DNA of 47,176 nt from Roseburia hominis (GTDB taxonomy: Bacteria; Bacillota; Clostridia; Lachnospirales; Lachnospiraceae), in assembly GCF_021531695.1 (NCBI RefSeq), contig NZ_JADYUI010000022.1:1-47176 (forward strand), read 5' to 3'. The position numbers and the translations under genes are program-made. The notes under the pieces were generated by a model, which was not told the DNA's origin, searched no databases, and worked only from the letters and a program-made list of their open reading frames with translations. Positions 1-9,029 of this stretch are shown one piece after another. Every line of letters begins with the position of its first letter. The first letter of the stretch is position 1.

Positions 1-70
1 CTTTCAAGGTTATTTCACTGTTTAATTTTCAAGGTTCTTAACTTTTGTCGTTCTTTGCGACAGCTTTATA

Positions 71-99
71 ATTTTATCAATTATTTTCCGTCTTGTCAA
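71..99 (-). promoter_or_regulatory. rRNA operon promoter P2 (proximal)
   Basis: On the minus strand a TTGACA box (94-99) and a TAAAAT box (71-76) are separated by exactly 17 bp. Transcription would run left, off the window. The transcribed sequence contains GAACCTTGAAAATT-type leader sequence, which is typical of the stretch ahead of 16S rRNA genes in Clostridia. The 16S gene itself is not in the window, so the rRNA assignment is inference. Confidence 0.75.
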
Positions 100-146
100 G
101 AACTTTTTTTATTTTCTTTTGTTCTGCTTTTTGCAGAACATTGTTA

Positions 147-175
147 ATTATAATATGTTGACTTTGCTTTGTCAA
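147..175 (-). promoter_or_regulatory. rRNA operon promoter P1 (distal)
   Basis: A second minus-strand promoter has perfect TTGACA (170-175) and TATAAT (147-152) boxes with a 17-bp spacer. It lies 76 bp upstream of P2, which matches the tandem P1/P2 arrangement of many rrn operons. A perfect 7-bp hairpin (121-139, GTTCTGC stem) lies between P1 and P2 and would be at the 5' end of P1 transcripts. Confidence 0.75.
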
Positions 176-221
176 CCTATTTTTTCTATCATTCGTCATT
201 TTTTCAAAAGCGACAAATGAG

Positions 222-311
222 CGGAGAAGGAGGGATTTGAACCCTCGCGCCGCTGTTAACGACCTGCACCCTTTCCAGGGGTGTCCCTTCGGCCAGCTTG
301 GGTACTTCTCC
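222..311 (-). tRNA. tRNA-Ser (anticodon GGA)
   Basis: The reverse complement folds as a class II tRNA. The 7-bp acceptor stem is GGAGAAG/CTTCTCC with discriminator G. The anticodon stem CACCC/GGGTG encloses the loop CTGGAAA, giving anticodon GGA. There is a long variable arm and a T arm with GGTTCAAATCC. It is 90 nt long. No CCA is encoded. It reads UCC and UCU codons and lies just upstream of the rRNA promoters. Confidence 0.95.
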
Positions 312-354
312 AGTCGAATATTAACCATATTCATTTTCATCTATAAAAGACGAA

Positions 355-440
355 CGGAGAGAGTGGGATTCGAACCCACGCGCCCTTGCGGACAAACGGT
401 TTTCAAGACCGCCTCGTTATGACCACTTCGATATCTCTCC
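355..440 (-). tRNA. tRNA-Ser (anticodon TGA)
   Basis: This is a class II tRNA on the minus strand, 86 nt long. The acceptor stem is GGAGAGA/TCTCTCC with discriminator G. The anticodon stem GCGGT/ACCGT surrounds the loop CTTGAAA, giving anticodon TGA. The variable arm is long and the T loop is GTTCGAATCC. It is followed 43 nt downstream by tRNA-Ser(GGA), and the two are probably co-transcribed. Confidence 0.95.
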
Positions 441-468
441 ATAACACTTTCAAATCAGCGCAAGAATG

Positions 469-497
469 ATTCTATCATCTAAATGACTACATGTCAA
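469..497 (-). promoter_or_regulatory. Promoter of the serine tRNA pair
   Basis: TTGACA (492-497) and TAGAAT (469-474) on the minus strand are separated by 17 bp. The predicted start is about 22 nt upstream of the tRNA-Ser(TGA) 5' end. No other gene could be its target. Confidence 0.75.
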
Positions 498-522
498 TAT
501 CCTTTTTTACTTTTTTTATTTT

Positions 523-1218
523 CTATCGATCTTTTAAGAAAATTTCAGCAATTTTCATATCTTCTGGTGTCGTGATTTTTATATTGGTATAACTGCCCTG
601 CACTAACTTCACCGGTATATTCTCTGCTTTTTCCAACACCATTGCATCATCTGTTATCACAGCATCTCCCGAAGCAAGTACTTTTTCATATGCATGCAAA
701 ATCAAATCATAAGAAAATGCCTGTGGTGTCTGTATCATCCACACCTTGCTCCGGTTTGGTGTCTCTATTGCATAATGATCCTCATTTGCAATTTTGATGG
801 TGTCCTTCACCGGCATTGCTACAACGCATGCTTTTTCCTTCTTTACCGCTTCAATCGTGCGTGAAATAATATCGTCTGACACAAATGGTCTTGCTCCATC
901 ATGAATCAGCACATAATCTGCTCCGCCTGCCGCCTTTAATCCCTGATAAACAGAATGATATCGTTCCTTTCCTCCGGCAACAATTCGTGTCACCTTAGAA
1001 AATCCATATTTTTCCACAATCTCTGTGCGACAAAAAGGAAGATCCTTCTCCCCTGCAACTAAAATAATCTCATCCACCATACTTTTTTCAAAAGCCAAAA
1101 GTGCATAATAAAGTACCGGTCTGCCATCCAACAACAAATATTGTTTTGCTGTTTTGCCTCCCATTCGTGTCCCCTGTCCAGCTGCTAAGACAATAGCTGT
1201 TACTTTTTCTTTTTTCAT
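523..1218 (-). CDS. ispD: 2-C-methyl-D-erythritol 4-phosphate cytidylyltransferase
   Basis: This cytosolic enzyme couples CTP to methylerythritol phosphate in the non-mevalonate isoprenoid pathway. At 231 aa it has the usual family length. The N-terminal nucleotide-binding signature is visible ([12 protein letters not shown] followed by KQY near residue 27), as are the HDGARPF motif and the TDDA motif that follows. The start ATG follows GGGGAGCGTGT. It overlaps the end of tsaD by an ATGA, so the two are translationally coupled. It is the last gene of the minus-strand operon and is followed by AT-rich DNA without a clear terminator hairpin. Confidence 0.95.
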   Translation of the reverse strand: MKKEKVTAIVLAAGQGTRMGGKTAKQYLLLDGRPVLYYALLAFEKSMVDEIILVAGEKDLPFCRTEIVEKYGFSKVTRIVAGGKERYHSVYQGLKAAGGADYVLIHDGARPFVSDDIISRTIEAVKKEKACVVAMPVKDTIKIANEDHYAIETPNRSKVWMIQTPQAFSYDLILHAYEKVLASGDAVITDDAMVLEKAENIPVKLVQGSYTNIKITTPEDMKIAEIFLKDR

Positions 1219-2246
1219 ACACGCTCCCCTAATTTCAAATTCGGAACAGCATTTAAATTCAGACCGGATCTGACTCCTGCGATATAATCATAATAGCCTG
1301 CCACACCAATCATAGCTGCATTGTCCGTACAAAAAATCGGTGACGGGTAATAAAATGCAACCCCTTTCTTTCTACATGCTTCTTTTATTCCTTCCCGAAG
1401 TGTCGCATTAGACGCCACTCCACCTGCAATCGCAAATTTATCCATATGAAATTCATCAATCGCACGCACTGCATGTTCAATCAGGGAATCTGCAACTGCT
1501 TTTTGAAAGGAAGCCGCGATATCTGCCGGAACAATTTCGATATTTTTCATTTTGCACCCGTTGATATAATTTAAAACCGCTGATTTTAAGCCACTAAAGC
1601 TGAAATCATATGGATCATCTGCTATTTTTGCCTTCGGAAAGTCAATTGCATCTGCATTTCCCTCCCGTGATATTTTTTCAATCTTCGGTCCACCCGGATA
1701 TCCCAAGCCTATTGCACGCGCTACTTTGTCAAATGCTTCTCCCGCTGCATCATCTCTGGTTCGTCCTAAGATTTCATATTTACCATAGTCGAGTACTTTT
1801 ACCAAATGCGTATGTCCACCCGAAACCACAAGGCATAAAAATGGTGGCTCTAACTCTTTATTTTCAATATAATTTGCACTAATATGTCCCTCAATATGAT
1901 GCACTCCGACCAATGGAATTTTTTTTGCATAGCTAATCGCCTTTGCTTCTGCAACTCCCACAAGCAGTGCACCTACTAATCCCGGTCCATATGTAACTGC
2001 AATTGCATCCATGTCATCCAATGTCATTTTCGCTTCTGTTAGCGCCTCCTCAATGACCTGGTTAATTTTCTCAATGTGTTTTCTGGAAGCAATTTCAGGA
2101 ACAACTCCGCCATATAACGTATGTAAAGCAATTTGAGAAGATATTACATTCGACCGCACATCCCTGCCATTTACCACCACTGCAGCTGCTGTTTCATCAC
2201 AGGAACTTTCTATTGCAAGAATTTTAATTTCTTTTTTCTCATTCAT
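1215..2246 (-). CDS. tsaD: tRNA N6-threonylcarbamoyladenosine transferase TsaD
   Basis: TsaD transfers the threonylcarbamoyl group onto A37 of ANN-decoding tRNAs, working with TsaB and TsaE, both encoded about 2-3 kb upstream in the same direction. The ASKHA-type start [10 protein letters not shown], the metal-binding HIEGH motif (H117 and H121) and the C-terminal CTDNAAMIG motif are present. I place the start at the ATG at 2246, which has GGAG 12 nt upstream. An in-frame ATG at 2270 has no ribosome site and would lengthen the overlap with the preceding gene. The protein is 343 aa, normal for the family. Confidence 0.95.
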   Translation of the reverse strand: MNEKKEIKILAIESSCDETAAAVVVNGRDVRSNVISSQIALHTLYGGVVPEIASRKHIEKINQVIEEALTEAKMTLDDMDAIAVTYGPGLVGALLVGVAEAKAISYAKKIPLVGVHHIEGHISANYIENKELEPPFLCLVVSGGHTHLVKVLDYGKYEILGRTRDDAAGEAFDKVARAIGLGYPGGPKIEKISREGNADAIDFPKAKIADDPYDFSFSGLKSAVLNYINGCKMKNIEIVPADIAASFQKAVADSLIEHAVRAIDEFHMDKFAIAGGVASNATLREGIKEACRKKGVAFYYPSPIFCTDNAAMIGVAGYYDYIAGVRSGLNLNAVPNLKLGERV

Positions 2247-2826
2247 TTTCTGTATTGTCTCCGTTTCCATCTAGCAGTTTGTATGCAAGAATTTTCCAAT
2301 CCCCGGAATCATCTTTTCGCAAAACATACTGCTCGCGTGATTTTATATAACCATTGCCTTCTTTCATAAAGTAAGAAGCTAACACATAAGCACATTCTGA
2401 CCCGTCCACTGTCTTATAGGTAATCTCATTACTATCGCAAACATCTGAACGCGAAATCGTGCGCTTAGCATCTTTATAATTCTGAATATCCATTTTTAAT
2501 GCCGCAATGTATTGATCATTTGGATTTTGCTTTAGCAGTTCTTCATCCAAAAGTTTTCTTGCCTGACCAGCAAGTGCATCAATTTCATCGTCCGTACAAT
2601 CCTCATTATAATAACACTTCAAAATCTCATTATACAATTTGACAACCTCGCGAGGTGTCTTTGGATAAGCATCATCCAAATTCTTTGTTGTAATTTTGGC
2701 AATTGTACTAAGTTCCTCAGGCTCTGATGTTGTCTTTGTATCACGATTTGATAAATAATAGTAATACCCCACTACTATTAAAATGCAAACAAGTCCTGCG
2801 ATCACACCACGTAATTGTTTCTTCAC
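2239..2826 (-). CDS. Membrane-anchored protein of unknown function (DUF6715-like)
   Basis: This 195-aa protein has one N-terminal hydrophobic segment (about residues 8-25, ending in a YYYY stretch), then a soluble acidic domain predicted to lie outside the membrane. It contains four scattered cysteines and a C-terminal region ([17 protein letters not shown]) that resembles the end of NTF2-like or lipoprotein-type domains. I recall similar Lachnospiraceae proteins as DUF6715, but that name is from memory. It sits between RNase Z and tsaD, 2 nt after the former and overlapping the latter, so it is co-transcribed. Its role is unknown. Confidence 0.8.
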   Translation of the reverse strand: MKKQLRGVIAGLVCILIVVGYYYYLSNRDTKTTSEPEELSTIAKITTKNLDDAYPKTPREVVKLYNEILKCYYNEDCTDDEIDALAGQARKLLDEELLKQNPNDQYIAALKMDIQNYKDAKRTISRSDVCDSNEITYKTVDGSECAYVLASYFMKEGNGYIKSREQYVLRKDDSGDWKILAYKLLDGNGDNTENE

Positions 2827-2828
2827 TG

Positions 2829-3740
2829 CTATTCCTCCTCAAAATCCAGCTCCACTGTTTTTCCGTCCTTTCCAAGAACAGTATTTTCAAAAATTTTCTG
2901 CACTTCTTTTTTATATTCCTCCGGTCTTACTAATGAAGGGCTATAATGTGTCAGCCATAATTCTTTTACATTCGCATCTTTTGCCAGTTTTGCTGCTTCA
3001 TAAAAAGTCATATGTTTATATTGTTTTGCTTTCGCAATTTTATCTTTTTCCGCATACATTCCTTCACAAATAAATAAATCAGACTCCCTGGCATGTTCTG
3101 CGATAGAAACAGTAGGTCTGGTATCTGTACAATAAGTTACTTTTATCCCTTTTCTAGGCGGTCCAAGCACCATATCCGATGTATAAACACCTCCTTCATA
3201 TGGTATACTTTCCCCTTTTTGCAGTCTGCTCCAATACATCTGCGGTATTTCTCTTTCCCTTGCCGCCTCTACACTAAACCTCCCTGCTCTTTTAATTTCA
3301 ATAGTGTATCCATAACACGTAATATTATGATTTACCCGAAATGCATGTATCACATATCCATTCAGTTCTATTGTCTGACTGGGTTTGTCCACTTCAATAT
3401 AACGAATTTCAAACGGAAGTTCCGGTGCAATGACCCGAAGTGCATTCACAACACGTTCTAACCCTTTTGGTCCTATCATGGTAAGCGGCTCGGTACGTTC
3501 CGCATTTCCCATCGTCAATAAAATTCCAGGCAACCCACTGATATGATCGGCATGGTAATGTGTAAAACATATAATATCAATTGGTTTAAAACTCCATCCT
3601 TTTTCCTTTACCGCAATCTGGGTTCCCTCTCCGCAGTCAATCATTAAACTACTTCCATTATATCTTGCCATAAATGAAGTAAGCCACCGGTTCGGTAACG
3701 GCATCATTCCCCCCGTCCCAAGCAAACAAATATCCAGCAT
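2829..3740 (-). CDS. rnz: Ribonuclease Z (tRNA 3' processing, metallo-beta-lactamase fold)
   Basis: RNase Z cleaves the 3' trailer from pre-tRNAs that lack an encoded CCA, which fits the CCA-less tRNA genes in this window. At 303 aa it is the short bacterial form. The zinc-binding motif THYHADH (H61, H63, D65, H66) follows the typical N-terminus GTGGMMPLPNRW, and later metal ligands are seen in CTDTRPT and LTHYSPSL. The start ATG has GAGG about 10 nt upstream. Its place among t6A genes gives the operon a tRNA-maturation theme. Confidence 0.92.
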   Translation of the reverse strand: MLDICLLGTGGMMPLPNRWLTSFMARYNGSSLMIDCGEGTQIAVKEKGWSFKPIDIICFTHYHADHISGLPGILLTMGNAERTEPLTMIGPKGLERVVNALRVIAPELPFEIRYIEVDKPSQTIELNGYVIHAFRVNHNITCYGYTIEIKRAGRFSVEAAREREIPQMYWSRLQKGESIPYEGGVYTSDMVLGPPRKGIKVTYCTDTRPTVSIAEHARESDLFICEGMYAEKDKIAKAKQYKHMTFYEAAKLAKDANVKELWLTHYSPSLVRPEEYKKEVQKIFENTVLGKDGKTVELDFEEE

Positions 3741-3778
3741 AAATCCATTTCCTCAATTCTCTTTTTCTTTTCCGGTTT

Positions 3779-4003
3779 CTATAAAAGCTCCAATGACTCT
3801 TTTTCCTCCACCGGTATCTTAAATTCCAAAATCCATTTATCGTAACACTCTTCACAAAGATCAAAAATATGTCTTGTTGTATCTTTCCTCGAAAAATAGC
3901 CCCATTCCTTTTCTACATGAACAATTTCCATTTCATTTTTATCCGGTTGTACAAAAAATTTTCTTCCGCAACAGTTACATACCACAAATTCATTCTTCTG
4001 CAT
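3779..4003 (-). CDS. Small zinc-ribbon protein, unknown function
   Basis: This 74-aa soluble protein has two CxxC-type knuckles: CNCCGRKF near residue 9 and CEECYDKW near residue 50. These would make one four-cysteine zinc ribbon. The rest is charged and acidic. It lies between rimI and rnz on the same strand, 38 nt before rnz, so it is probably in the operon. No specific family is recognised. The paired cysteines and the conserved context argue against a chance reading frame. Confidence 0.75.
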   Translation of the reverse strand: MQKNEFVVCNCCGRKFFVQPDKNEMEIVHVEKEWGYFSRKDTTRHIFDLCEECYDKWILEFKIPVEEKESLELL

Positions 4004-4083
4004 AATGTCCTCCAGCTCTTTCCCCGTTTTTGCTTAATTTTATTAATAATTATAAAAATTTCTTTCTCTGCTGGCAATGGGAA

Positions 4084-4527
4084 TCACTGGTCTTCTTCCA
4101 ATATCATAACATATGCATCTTCTTGTGGTTTATCATAAAAATTTTTTCTTATTCCCTGTATCTTAAATCCATACTTTTCATACAAACTTATTGCCGGTTC
4201 ATTGGAACACCGAACTTCCAGAACAAAACGAATAATTCCACGTTTTTTTGCCTGCTCCAGCAAATTCCCTAATAACCTGTCAGCTATTCCCTTTCTACGC
4301 CGAAAAGGAGACACTGCAACATTCGTAATCTCGCCTTCATCTGCAGCAAGATAAATTCCACAATATCCTACAACTGTTCCTTCCTCTTCCGCTACAAGAA
4401 AAATCACATTTTCCATCGTAAGCGTATCTGCGAATCCCTGTCTTGTCCACGGAACAGAAAACACTTCCGCTTCAATTTCTGCAACAGATGTCAGATGTTC
4501 TTTTGTCATTCTTTTTATTTCAAGCAT
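4084..4527 (-). CDS. rimI: Ribosomal protein S18 alanine N-acetyltransferase (GNAT)
   Basis: This 147-aa GNAT acetyltransferase has the RimI hallmarks. It opens with ML(E)IKRMT and EAEVFSVPWT, followed by the acetyl-CoA loop NVAVSPFRRRKGIADRLL and the C-terminal NEPAISLYEKYGF motif. RimI acetylates the N-terminal alanine of S18 in the well-studied cases. I chose the ATG at 4527 because it overlaps the tsaB stop by 8 nt and matches the family N-terminus. The open frame extends 44 codons further upstream, but that part overlaps tsaB. The tsaE-tsaB-rimI order is common in Firmicutes. Confidence 0.93.
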   Translation of the reverse strand: MLEIKRMTKEHLTSVAEIEAEVFSVPWTRQGFADTLTMENVIFLVAEEEGTVVGYCGIYLAADEGEITNVAVSPFRRRKGIADRLLGNLLEQAKKRGIIRFVLEVRCSNEPAISLYEKYGFKIQGIRKNFYDKPQEDAYVMILEEDQ

Positions 4528-5230
4528 GATGTTTTTCTCTTTCCATGCGTTCACGCTCTGCCTGGGACAACCGAAGATAATCCGGCGTATGCTCTGCTGC
4601 TGTTTCTGTCTTCCCTTTTGCATAATAAACCATTCCAAGTGTCGCAACAGATGCTGCACGTTGTCTGTTATTATGCGCTAAAGCATACGTATATGGAACT
4701 TTACAGTTCTCTTTTATATAATCTGCAAAAACCGGGACTCCATCTCCAAGAAATACAACAACTCTCTCTGTTTCATTAATTTTTGCTACAATTTCATCAA
4801 TTCCAACTGCACACTGTTCTAATAACGTATGCATGGCATTTCCCTCGAATTCGTATAATCCGGTATAGGTCTGATTTCTTCTCGCATCCATAAGCGGGCA
4901 AACCATATCCCTATGACCACATAAATTATATGCCAGTGCATCTACTGTTGGAATATGAATCAATGGTTTATTTAACGCCAGCCCAAGACCTTTTGCCGTC
5001 GCAGAACCTATCCGAAGTCCGGTAAAAGACCCCGGACCGCCTGAAACTGCAATCGCATCTATCGTATTTAAATCCAACTCTATCATTTTAGCCAGTTGAT
5101 CCAGCATTGGCAATAATGTTTCCGAATGTGTTTTTTTATAATTCATGGAGAATTCGCCTAATAAATTATCATCCTCTACAATCGCCACACTTGCGACAAG
5201 ACCGGAACTGTCAATTCCCAAAATTTTCAT
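4520..5230 (-). CDS. tsaB: t6A biosynthesis protein TsaB
   Basis: TsaB is the ASKHA-fold partner that dimerises with TsaD and is required for t6A formation. The N-terminus MKILGIDSSG and the signature VSGGPGSFTGLRIG (about residues 62-75) are diagnostic. Its 236 aa are normal. Its ATG overlaps the tsaE stop (ATGA), so translation is coupled. TsaB has lost the metal-binding HxxxH found in TsaD, as expected for the non-catalytic subunit. Confidence 0.94.
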   Translation of the reverse strand: MKILGIDSSGLVASVAIVEDDNLLGEFSMNYKKTHSETLLPMLDQLAKMIELDLNTIDAIAVSGGPGSFTGLRIGSATAKGLGLALNKPLIHIPTVDALAYNLCGHRDMVCPLMDARRNQTYTGLYEFEGNAMHTLLEQCAVGIDEIVAKINETERVVVFLGDGVPVFADYIKENCKVPYTYALAHNNRQRAASVATLGMVYYAKGKTETAAEHTPDYLRLSQAERERMEREKHHA

Positions 5231-5658
5231 TCTTTTACCTCTTTCATGGTTATTTTGCGATAATCAAAACCTTTTTCCAAATCTTTTTCTATTATAATTT
5301 CTGTTCTAACCGGCGGCAAAATTTCCTCAATCAGATTTGCCCATTCTATCATCACAAGACCATTTCCGTAAAAATAATCTTCATATCCGATTTCATCCAT
5401 TTCCTCTATGTCACCGATTCGATATACATCGAAATGATAAAAAGGAATTCTTCCCTCTTCATATACCTGTACAATTGTAAAAGTAGGACTGCAAATCGGC
5501 TCTGTAATTCCAAGTCCTTTTGCAATCCCCTGCGTGAATACGGTCTTTCCGACACCGAGGTCTCCCATGAGTGTATACACAGAGCCCGGTTTTGCTTCGC
5601 GTCCTATTTGTTCTCCAAGGGCAGATGTTTCTTCTGCAGAATAAGTCTCATATACCAT
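5227..5658 (-). CDS. tsaE: t6A biosynthesis ATPase TsaE
   Basis: TsaE is the small P-loop ATPase that resets the TsaBD complex. The Walker A motif GDLGVGKT is at residues 32-39. It is followed by the family motifs SPTFTIVQ and FYHFDVYRI, and then MIEWANLIEE with the conserved tryptophan. It is 143 aa, within the usual range. Only one nucleotide separates it from the stop of the preceding YcxB-like gene. It heads the coupled tsaE-tsaB-rimI run. Confidence 0.95.
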   Translation of the reverse strand: MVYETYSAEETSALGEQIGREAKPGSVYTLMGDLGVGKTVFTQGIAKGLGITEPICSPTFTIVQVYEEGRIPFYHFDVYRIGDIEEMDEIGYEDYFYGNGLVMIEWANLIEEILPPVRTEIIIEKDLEKGFDYRKITMKEVKE

Positions 5659-5659
5659 A

Positions 5660-6157
5660 TTATTTCATCCTAATTCTGAATTTTTCAAGCTGCTTTTCCG
5701 CAAGCTCTTTTAGTGGCTGATATTTCTCCCCCAACTGGGTACGCGGAATCACAAAAGCATTTACGCGATTACTGTAAATCAGAACATTGCTTTTTGTTGC
5801 AACCATCTTATATACTTGCTTCCATAACAGCTCCGCGGTTTCTTCTCCCTGAGAAACATGAATCCCTTCTTCATCAAAAAGATAATGTAATCCTTCTCTC
5901 AAGGAAGCAGACATTTTAAGCTGCTGCTTTGATTTTAATTTTAAAGTACATGGCATGTAAATCAAGAAAACAACCCCAAAAGCCACATATGCTATACTGT
6001 ATCCTCTTTCAACGTCTCCCCATGTCACACCTGCAACCACAAATATCATAATTGCAATCACAATCGAAAAAATTCCATGCACTCCACTGTACATATGATA
6101 CATATTAAAACGATACATATCTTTATCTGTCAAGGTTACATCCAATTCCAATTTCAC
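5660..6157 (-). CDS. YcxB-like membrane protein
   Basis: The protein of about 165 aa has two adjacent hydrophobic segments (roughly residues 28-70) followed by a soluble domain with LWKQVYKMVATKSNVLIYSN and a VIPRTQL end. This layout is that of YcxB-like bacterial PH-related domains, whose function is unknown. The start is unusual. The GGAGG site lies immediately against an ATG at 6163 but 7 nt before a GTG at 6157, so the GTG is the better start. It is followed closely by tsaE. Confidence 0.75.
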   Translation of the reverse strand: MKLELDVTLTDKDMYRFNMYHMYSGVHGIFSIVIAIMIFVVAGVTWGDVERGYSIAYVAFGVVFLIYMPCTLKLKSKQQLKMSASLREGLHYLFDEEGIHVSQGEETAELLWKQVYKMVATKSNVLIYSNRVNAFVIPRTQLGEKYQPLKELAEKQLEKFRIRMK

Positions 6158-6194
6158 TGTCATCCCTCCAACTTTTATAAAATCCATGAAAATT

Positions 6195-6227
6195 TTTGTA
6201 AAGCGAACATTCGCAATCCGCTTCGCT
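6195..6227 (-). repeat. 33-nt hairpin repeat, copy 1
   Basis: This element matches the copy at 9030-9062 at 30 of 33 positions. Read on the minus strand it forms an 8-bp stem (AAGCGGAT with GTTCGCTT) around a TGCGA-type loop. Two differences from copy 2 turn G-C and C-G pairs into G-U pairs, which keep the fold only on the minus-strand RNA. It lies between the 3' end of ribU and the YcxB-like gene. Confidence 0.7.
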
Positions 6228-6250
6228 GCTTAAACCATTCAGATTATATA

Positions 6251-6844
6251 CTATATCCCTTTAATAATCGGAGAAATGTGCTTATATATCAGGAAGGTAA
6301 TCCCCACACTGCACATTCCTTTCAAAAAAGTAAATGGCATATTAAAAATCACAAGGCATTCCAGCAATGTATCCACACTCGGACATATTGCCTGATACAT
6401 AGCAATAATAGTATCCATTGGCATAAATGCCGTATATACAGGATATACAACAAAATAATTGGAAGCCACACCAAGAACAGCCATAAATGCTGCTCCAAGT
6501 ATAGAGCCAATCATTGCATTTTTCTTGCTCTTTTTATGACCATAAAGCAACCCTGCCGGCAATACAAAAGCAGTTCCAAGAATAAAATTGGAAAGTTCTC
6601 CTACTCCTCCAGTAGAAGTCATCAACAAATGCAACAGATTTTTCACAAAGCAGATAACAACTCCATACCAAGGCCCCATGGCAAAGGAGCCTATCAATGC
6701 CGGGAGTTCCGAAAAATCCATTGATATAAACGATGGCATAAAAGGAACATTAAAATCTAAAAACATCAAAACGAAAGCGACTGCGGAAAGCATTGCGGTC
6801 ATCGTCATATAGCGCACATTGAAATGTTTTGTTGTATTGCTCAT
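6251..6844 (-). CDS. ribU: Riboflavin ECF transporter S component RibU
   Basis: RibU is the membrane subunit that binds riboflavin and works with a shared ECF energising module, which is not in this window. The protein has 197 aa and about six hydrophobic segments. The riboflavin-type signature is seen in SFISMDFSELPALIGSFAMG and GVVICFVKNLLHLL, followed by GELSNFILG. The ribosome site is AGAGGAGAAATT. It lies 24 nt after tex and no FMN riboswitch fits in that gap, so expression must come from tex or an internal promoter. Confidence 0.88.
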   Translation of the reverse strand: MSNTTKHFNVRYMTMTAMLSAVAFVLMFLDFNVPFMPSFISMDFSELPALIGSFAMGPWYGVVICFVKNLLHLLMTSTGGVGELSNFILGTAFVLPAGLLYGHKKSKKNAMIGSILGAAFMAVLGVASNYFVVYPVYTAFMPMDTIIAMYQAICPSVDTLLECLVIFNMPFTFLKGMCSVGITFLIYKHISPIIKGI

Positions 6845-6868
6845 AATTTCTCCTCTTTTCAGTATCTT

Positions 6869-9016
6869 TTATTTTTCAAATTTCATGGTAAGCTGGATTC
6901 TCTGTTTTTTCAAGTCCACACTCATTACCTTTACGTCCACAATATCACCAACACTCACTACTTCAAGCGGATGTTTGATATAACGGTCACATATTTCCGA
7001 GATATGAACCAATCCGTCCTGATGCACACCTATATCCACAAAAGCGCCAAAATCAATTACGTTTCGAACGGTTCCTTTTAAAATCATTCCCGGTTTTAAA
7101 TCTTTCATCTCCAAAACATCACTTCTTAAAATGGGTTTTGGCATATCCTCACGTGGATCTCTTGCTGGTTTTTCCAATTCCTTTACAATATCACGCAAAG
7201 TAAGTTCTCCGATTCCAAGTTCTTCTGCCAGTTTCTTGTAATCCGTAATCTTCTTTGCAATACCAAGAAGTTTTCTTTCGGTAATATCCTGCGGTGTATA
7301 TCCAAGCTTCTCCAGCAACTTTTTGGTTGCATCATAAGATTCCGGATGTACACCGGTCGCATCCAGCGGATTTTTTCCATCAATGATACGCATAAATCCT
7401 GCGCACTGTTCATACGCTTTCGGTCCAAGTTTCGCGACTTTAAGTAATTCATTCCTGCTGGCAAAACGCCCGTTTTCTTCACGGTAAGCAACAATATTTT
7501 TAGCAATTGTTTTACTGATTCCTGAAATATATTCTAACAAAGAAGCGGATGCTGTATTTAAATCAACGCCTACTTTATTCACGCAATCTTCTACTACGCC
7601 ACCTAACGCTTCACTTAACTTTTTCTGGTTCATATCATGCTGGTACTGCCCAACACCAATGGATTTTGGATCAATTTTTACCAATTCTGCCAAAGGGTCC
7701 TGTAAACGTCTTGCCATCGACGTGGCACTTCGTTGTCCGACATCAAAATTCGGAAATTCTTCCGTTGCAAGTTTGCTTGCCGAATAAACAGATGCTCCTG
7801 CTTCATTTACAATAACATACTGCACTTTCTCGGGTATCTCTTTTAACAACGAAACAATCACCTGTTCGGATTCTCTTGAAGCAGTTCCGTTTCCAAGTGA
7901 AATTAAAGTAATGTGATATTTGGCAATCAGTTTTTTTAAAACACTTTTCGCCTCTTCCACCTTATTTTGTGGTGCCGTCGGATAAATTACAGTTGTATCC
8001 AAGACCTTTCCGGTTGCATCCACTACCGCAAGCTTACAACCGGTACGAAATGCCGGATCCCAGCCAAGTACCACCTGATTTGCAATTGGAGGCTGCATCA
8101 AAAGCTGTTCTAAGTTCTTTCCAAATACCTTGATTGCACCATCTTGTGCACGTTCCGTCAAATCATTTCGGATTTCACGTTCAATTGCCGGCGCAATAAG
8201 TCTGGTATAACTGTCTTCTATGGCTTCTTTTAAAACCGGCGTTGTATTTGGATTTTTTTTCGTAATGACCTGCTTTTCAAGATAGCGCAAAATTTGTTCT
8301 TCCGGTGCCTCAACTTTAACGGTAAGAATTTTTTCATTCTCCCCACGGTTCAATGCAAGAATCCTATGCCCTGCAAGCTTTGCAATGCTTTCAGCAAATT
8401 CATAATACATTTCATAGACCGACTCTGCTTCTTTATCTTTTGCAGTTGAAGTCAGCATGCCTTCTTTCATCGTCAGTTCCCTGATACGGATTCTATAATC
8501 TGCCTCATCTGAAATATGCTCTGCTATAATATCTTTTGCGCCGGCAATGGCTTCTTCTATGCTATTTACTTCTTTTTCCTTATCTATAAACTTTTTAGCT
8601 TCCTCTTCCACTGTATTTTTTGTCATCTGAAGAGAAATAATATTTGCAAGCGGCTCCAATCCCTTTTCTTTTGCAATAGTCGCTCTGGTTCTTCTTTTTG
8701 GACGATACGGACGATACAAATCATCTACCACAACCATTGTCTCTGCTGCCAGAATCTGTTCTTTTAATTCCGGTGTCAGCTTTCCCTGTTCCTCAATAGA
8801 AGATAGTACCTGTTCCTTTTTTTCTTCTAAATTGCGAAGATAATTTAAACGTTCAAACAAATTACGAAGCACCTCATCATTCAATGCCCCGGTTGCCTCT
8901 TTTCTATATCGTGCAATAAACGGAATCGTATTTCCCTCATCAATTAATTCAACTGCTGCTTTTACCTGCTTTGTTTTTATTTGTAACTCTTCTGCAAGCT
9001 TTTCAATAATATCCAT
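6869..9016 (-). CDS. tex: Tex family RNA-binding transcription accessory protein
   Basis: Tex proteins are conserved nucleic-acid-binding factors that affect transcription and stress responses. At 715 aa the length is typical. It has a helical N-terminus with the FIARYRKEATG motif, the YqgF-like core (LGWDPAFRTGCKLAVVD), a helix-hairpin-helix region (LNTASASLLEYISGI) and a C-terminal S1 domain beginning LKPGMILKGTVRNVIDFGAF. The start ATG follows GAGAGGAAAGAC. The hairpin repeat copy 2 lies immediately upstream in its leader. Confidence 0.95.
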   Translation of the reverse strand: MDIIEKLAEELQIKTKQVKAAVELIDEGNTIPFIARYRKEATGALNDEVLRNLFERLNYLRNLEEKKEQVLSSIEEQGKLTPELKEQILAAETMVVVDDLYRPYRPKRRTRATIAKEKGLEPLANIISLQMTKNTVEEEAKKFIDKEKEVNSIEEAIAGAKDIIAEHISDEADYRIRIRELTMKEGMLTSTAKDKEAESVYEMYYEFAESIAKLAGHRILALNRGENEKILTVKVEAPEEQILRYLEKQVITKKNPNTTPVLKEAIEDSYTRLIAPAIEREIRNDLTERAQDGAIKVFGKNLEQLLMQPPIANQVVLGWDPAFRTGCKLAVVDATGKVLDTTVIYPTAPQNKVEEAKSVLKKLIAKYHITLISLGNGTASRESEQVIVSLLKEIPEKVQYVIVNEAGASVYSASKLATEEFPNFDVGQRSATSMARRLQDPLAELVKIDPKSIGVGQYQHDMNQKKLSEALGGVVEDCVNKVGVDLNTASASLLEYISGISKTIAKNIVAYREENGRFASRNELLKVAKLGPKAYEQCAGFMRIIDGKNPLDATGVHPESYDATKKLLEKLGYTPQDITERKLLGIAKKITDYKKLAEELGIGELTLRDIVKELEKPARDPREDMPKPILRSDVLEMKDLKPGMILKGTVRNVIDFGAFVDIGVHQDGLVHISEICDRYIKHPLEVVSVGDIVDVKVMSVDLKKQRIQLTMKFEK

Positions 9017-9029
9017 GTCTTTCCTCTCT

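Noticed and set aside
9-44. Similarity of the rRNA leader (AGAACCTTG) to the CRISPR repeat
   Set aside because: Only nine bases are shared, and this sequence is typical of Clostridial pre-16S leaders. Most likely coincidence.
6845-6868. FMN riboswitch for ribU
   Set aside because: The gap to tex is only 24 nt, too short for the aptamer.
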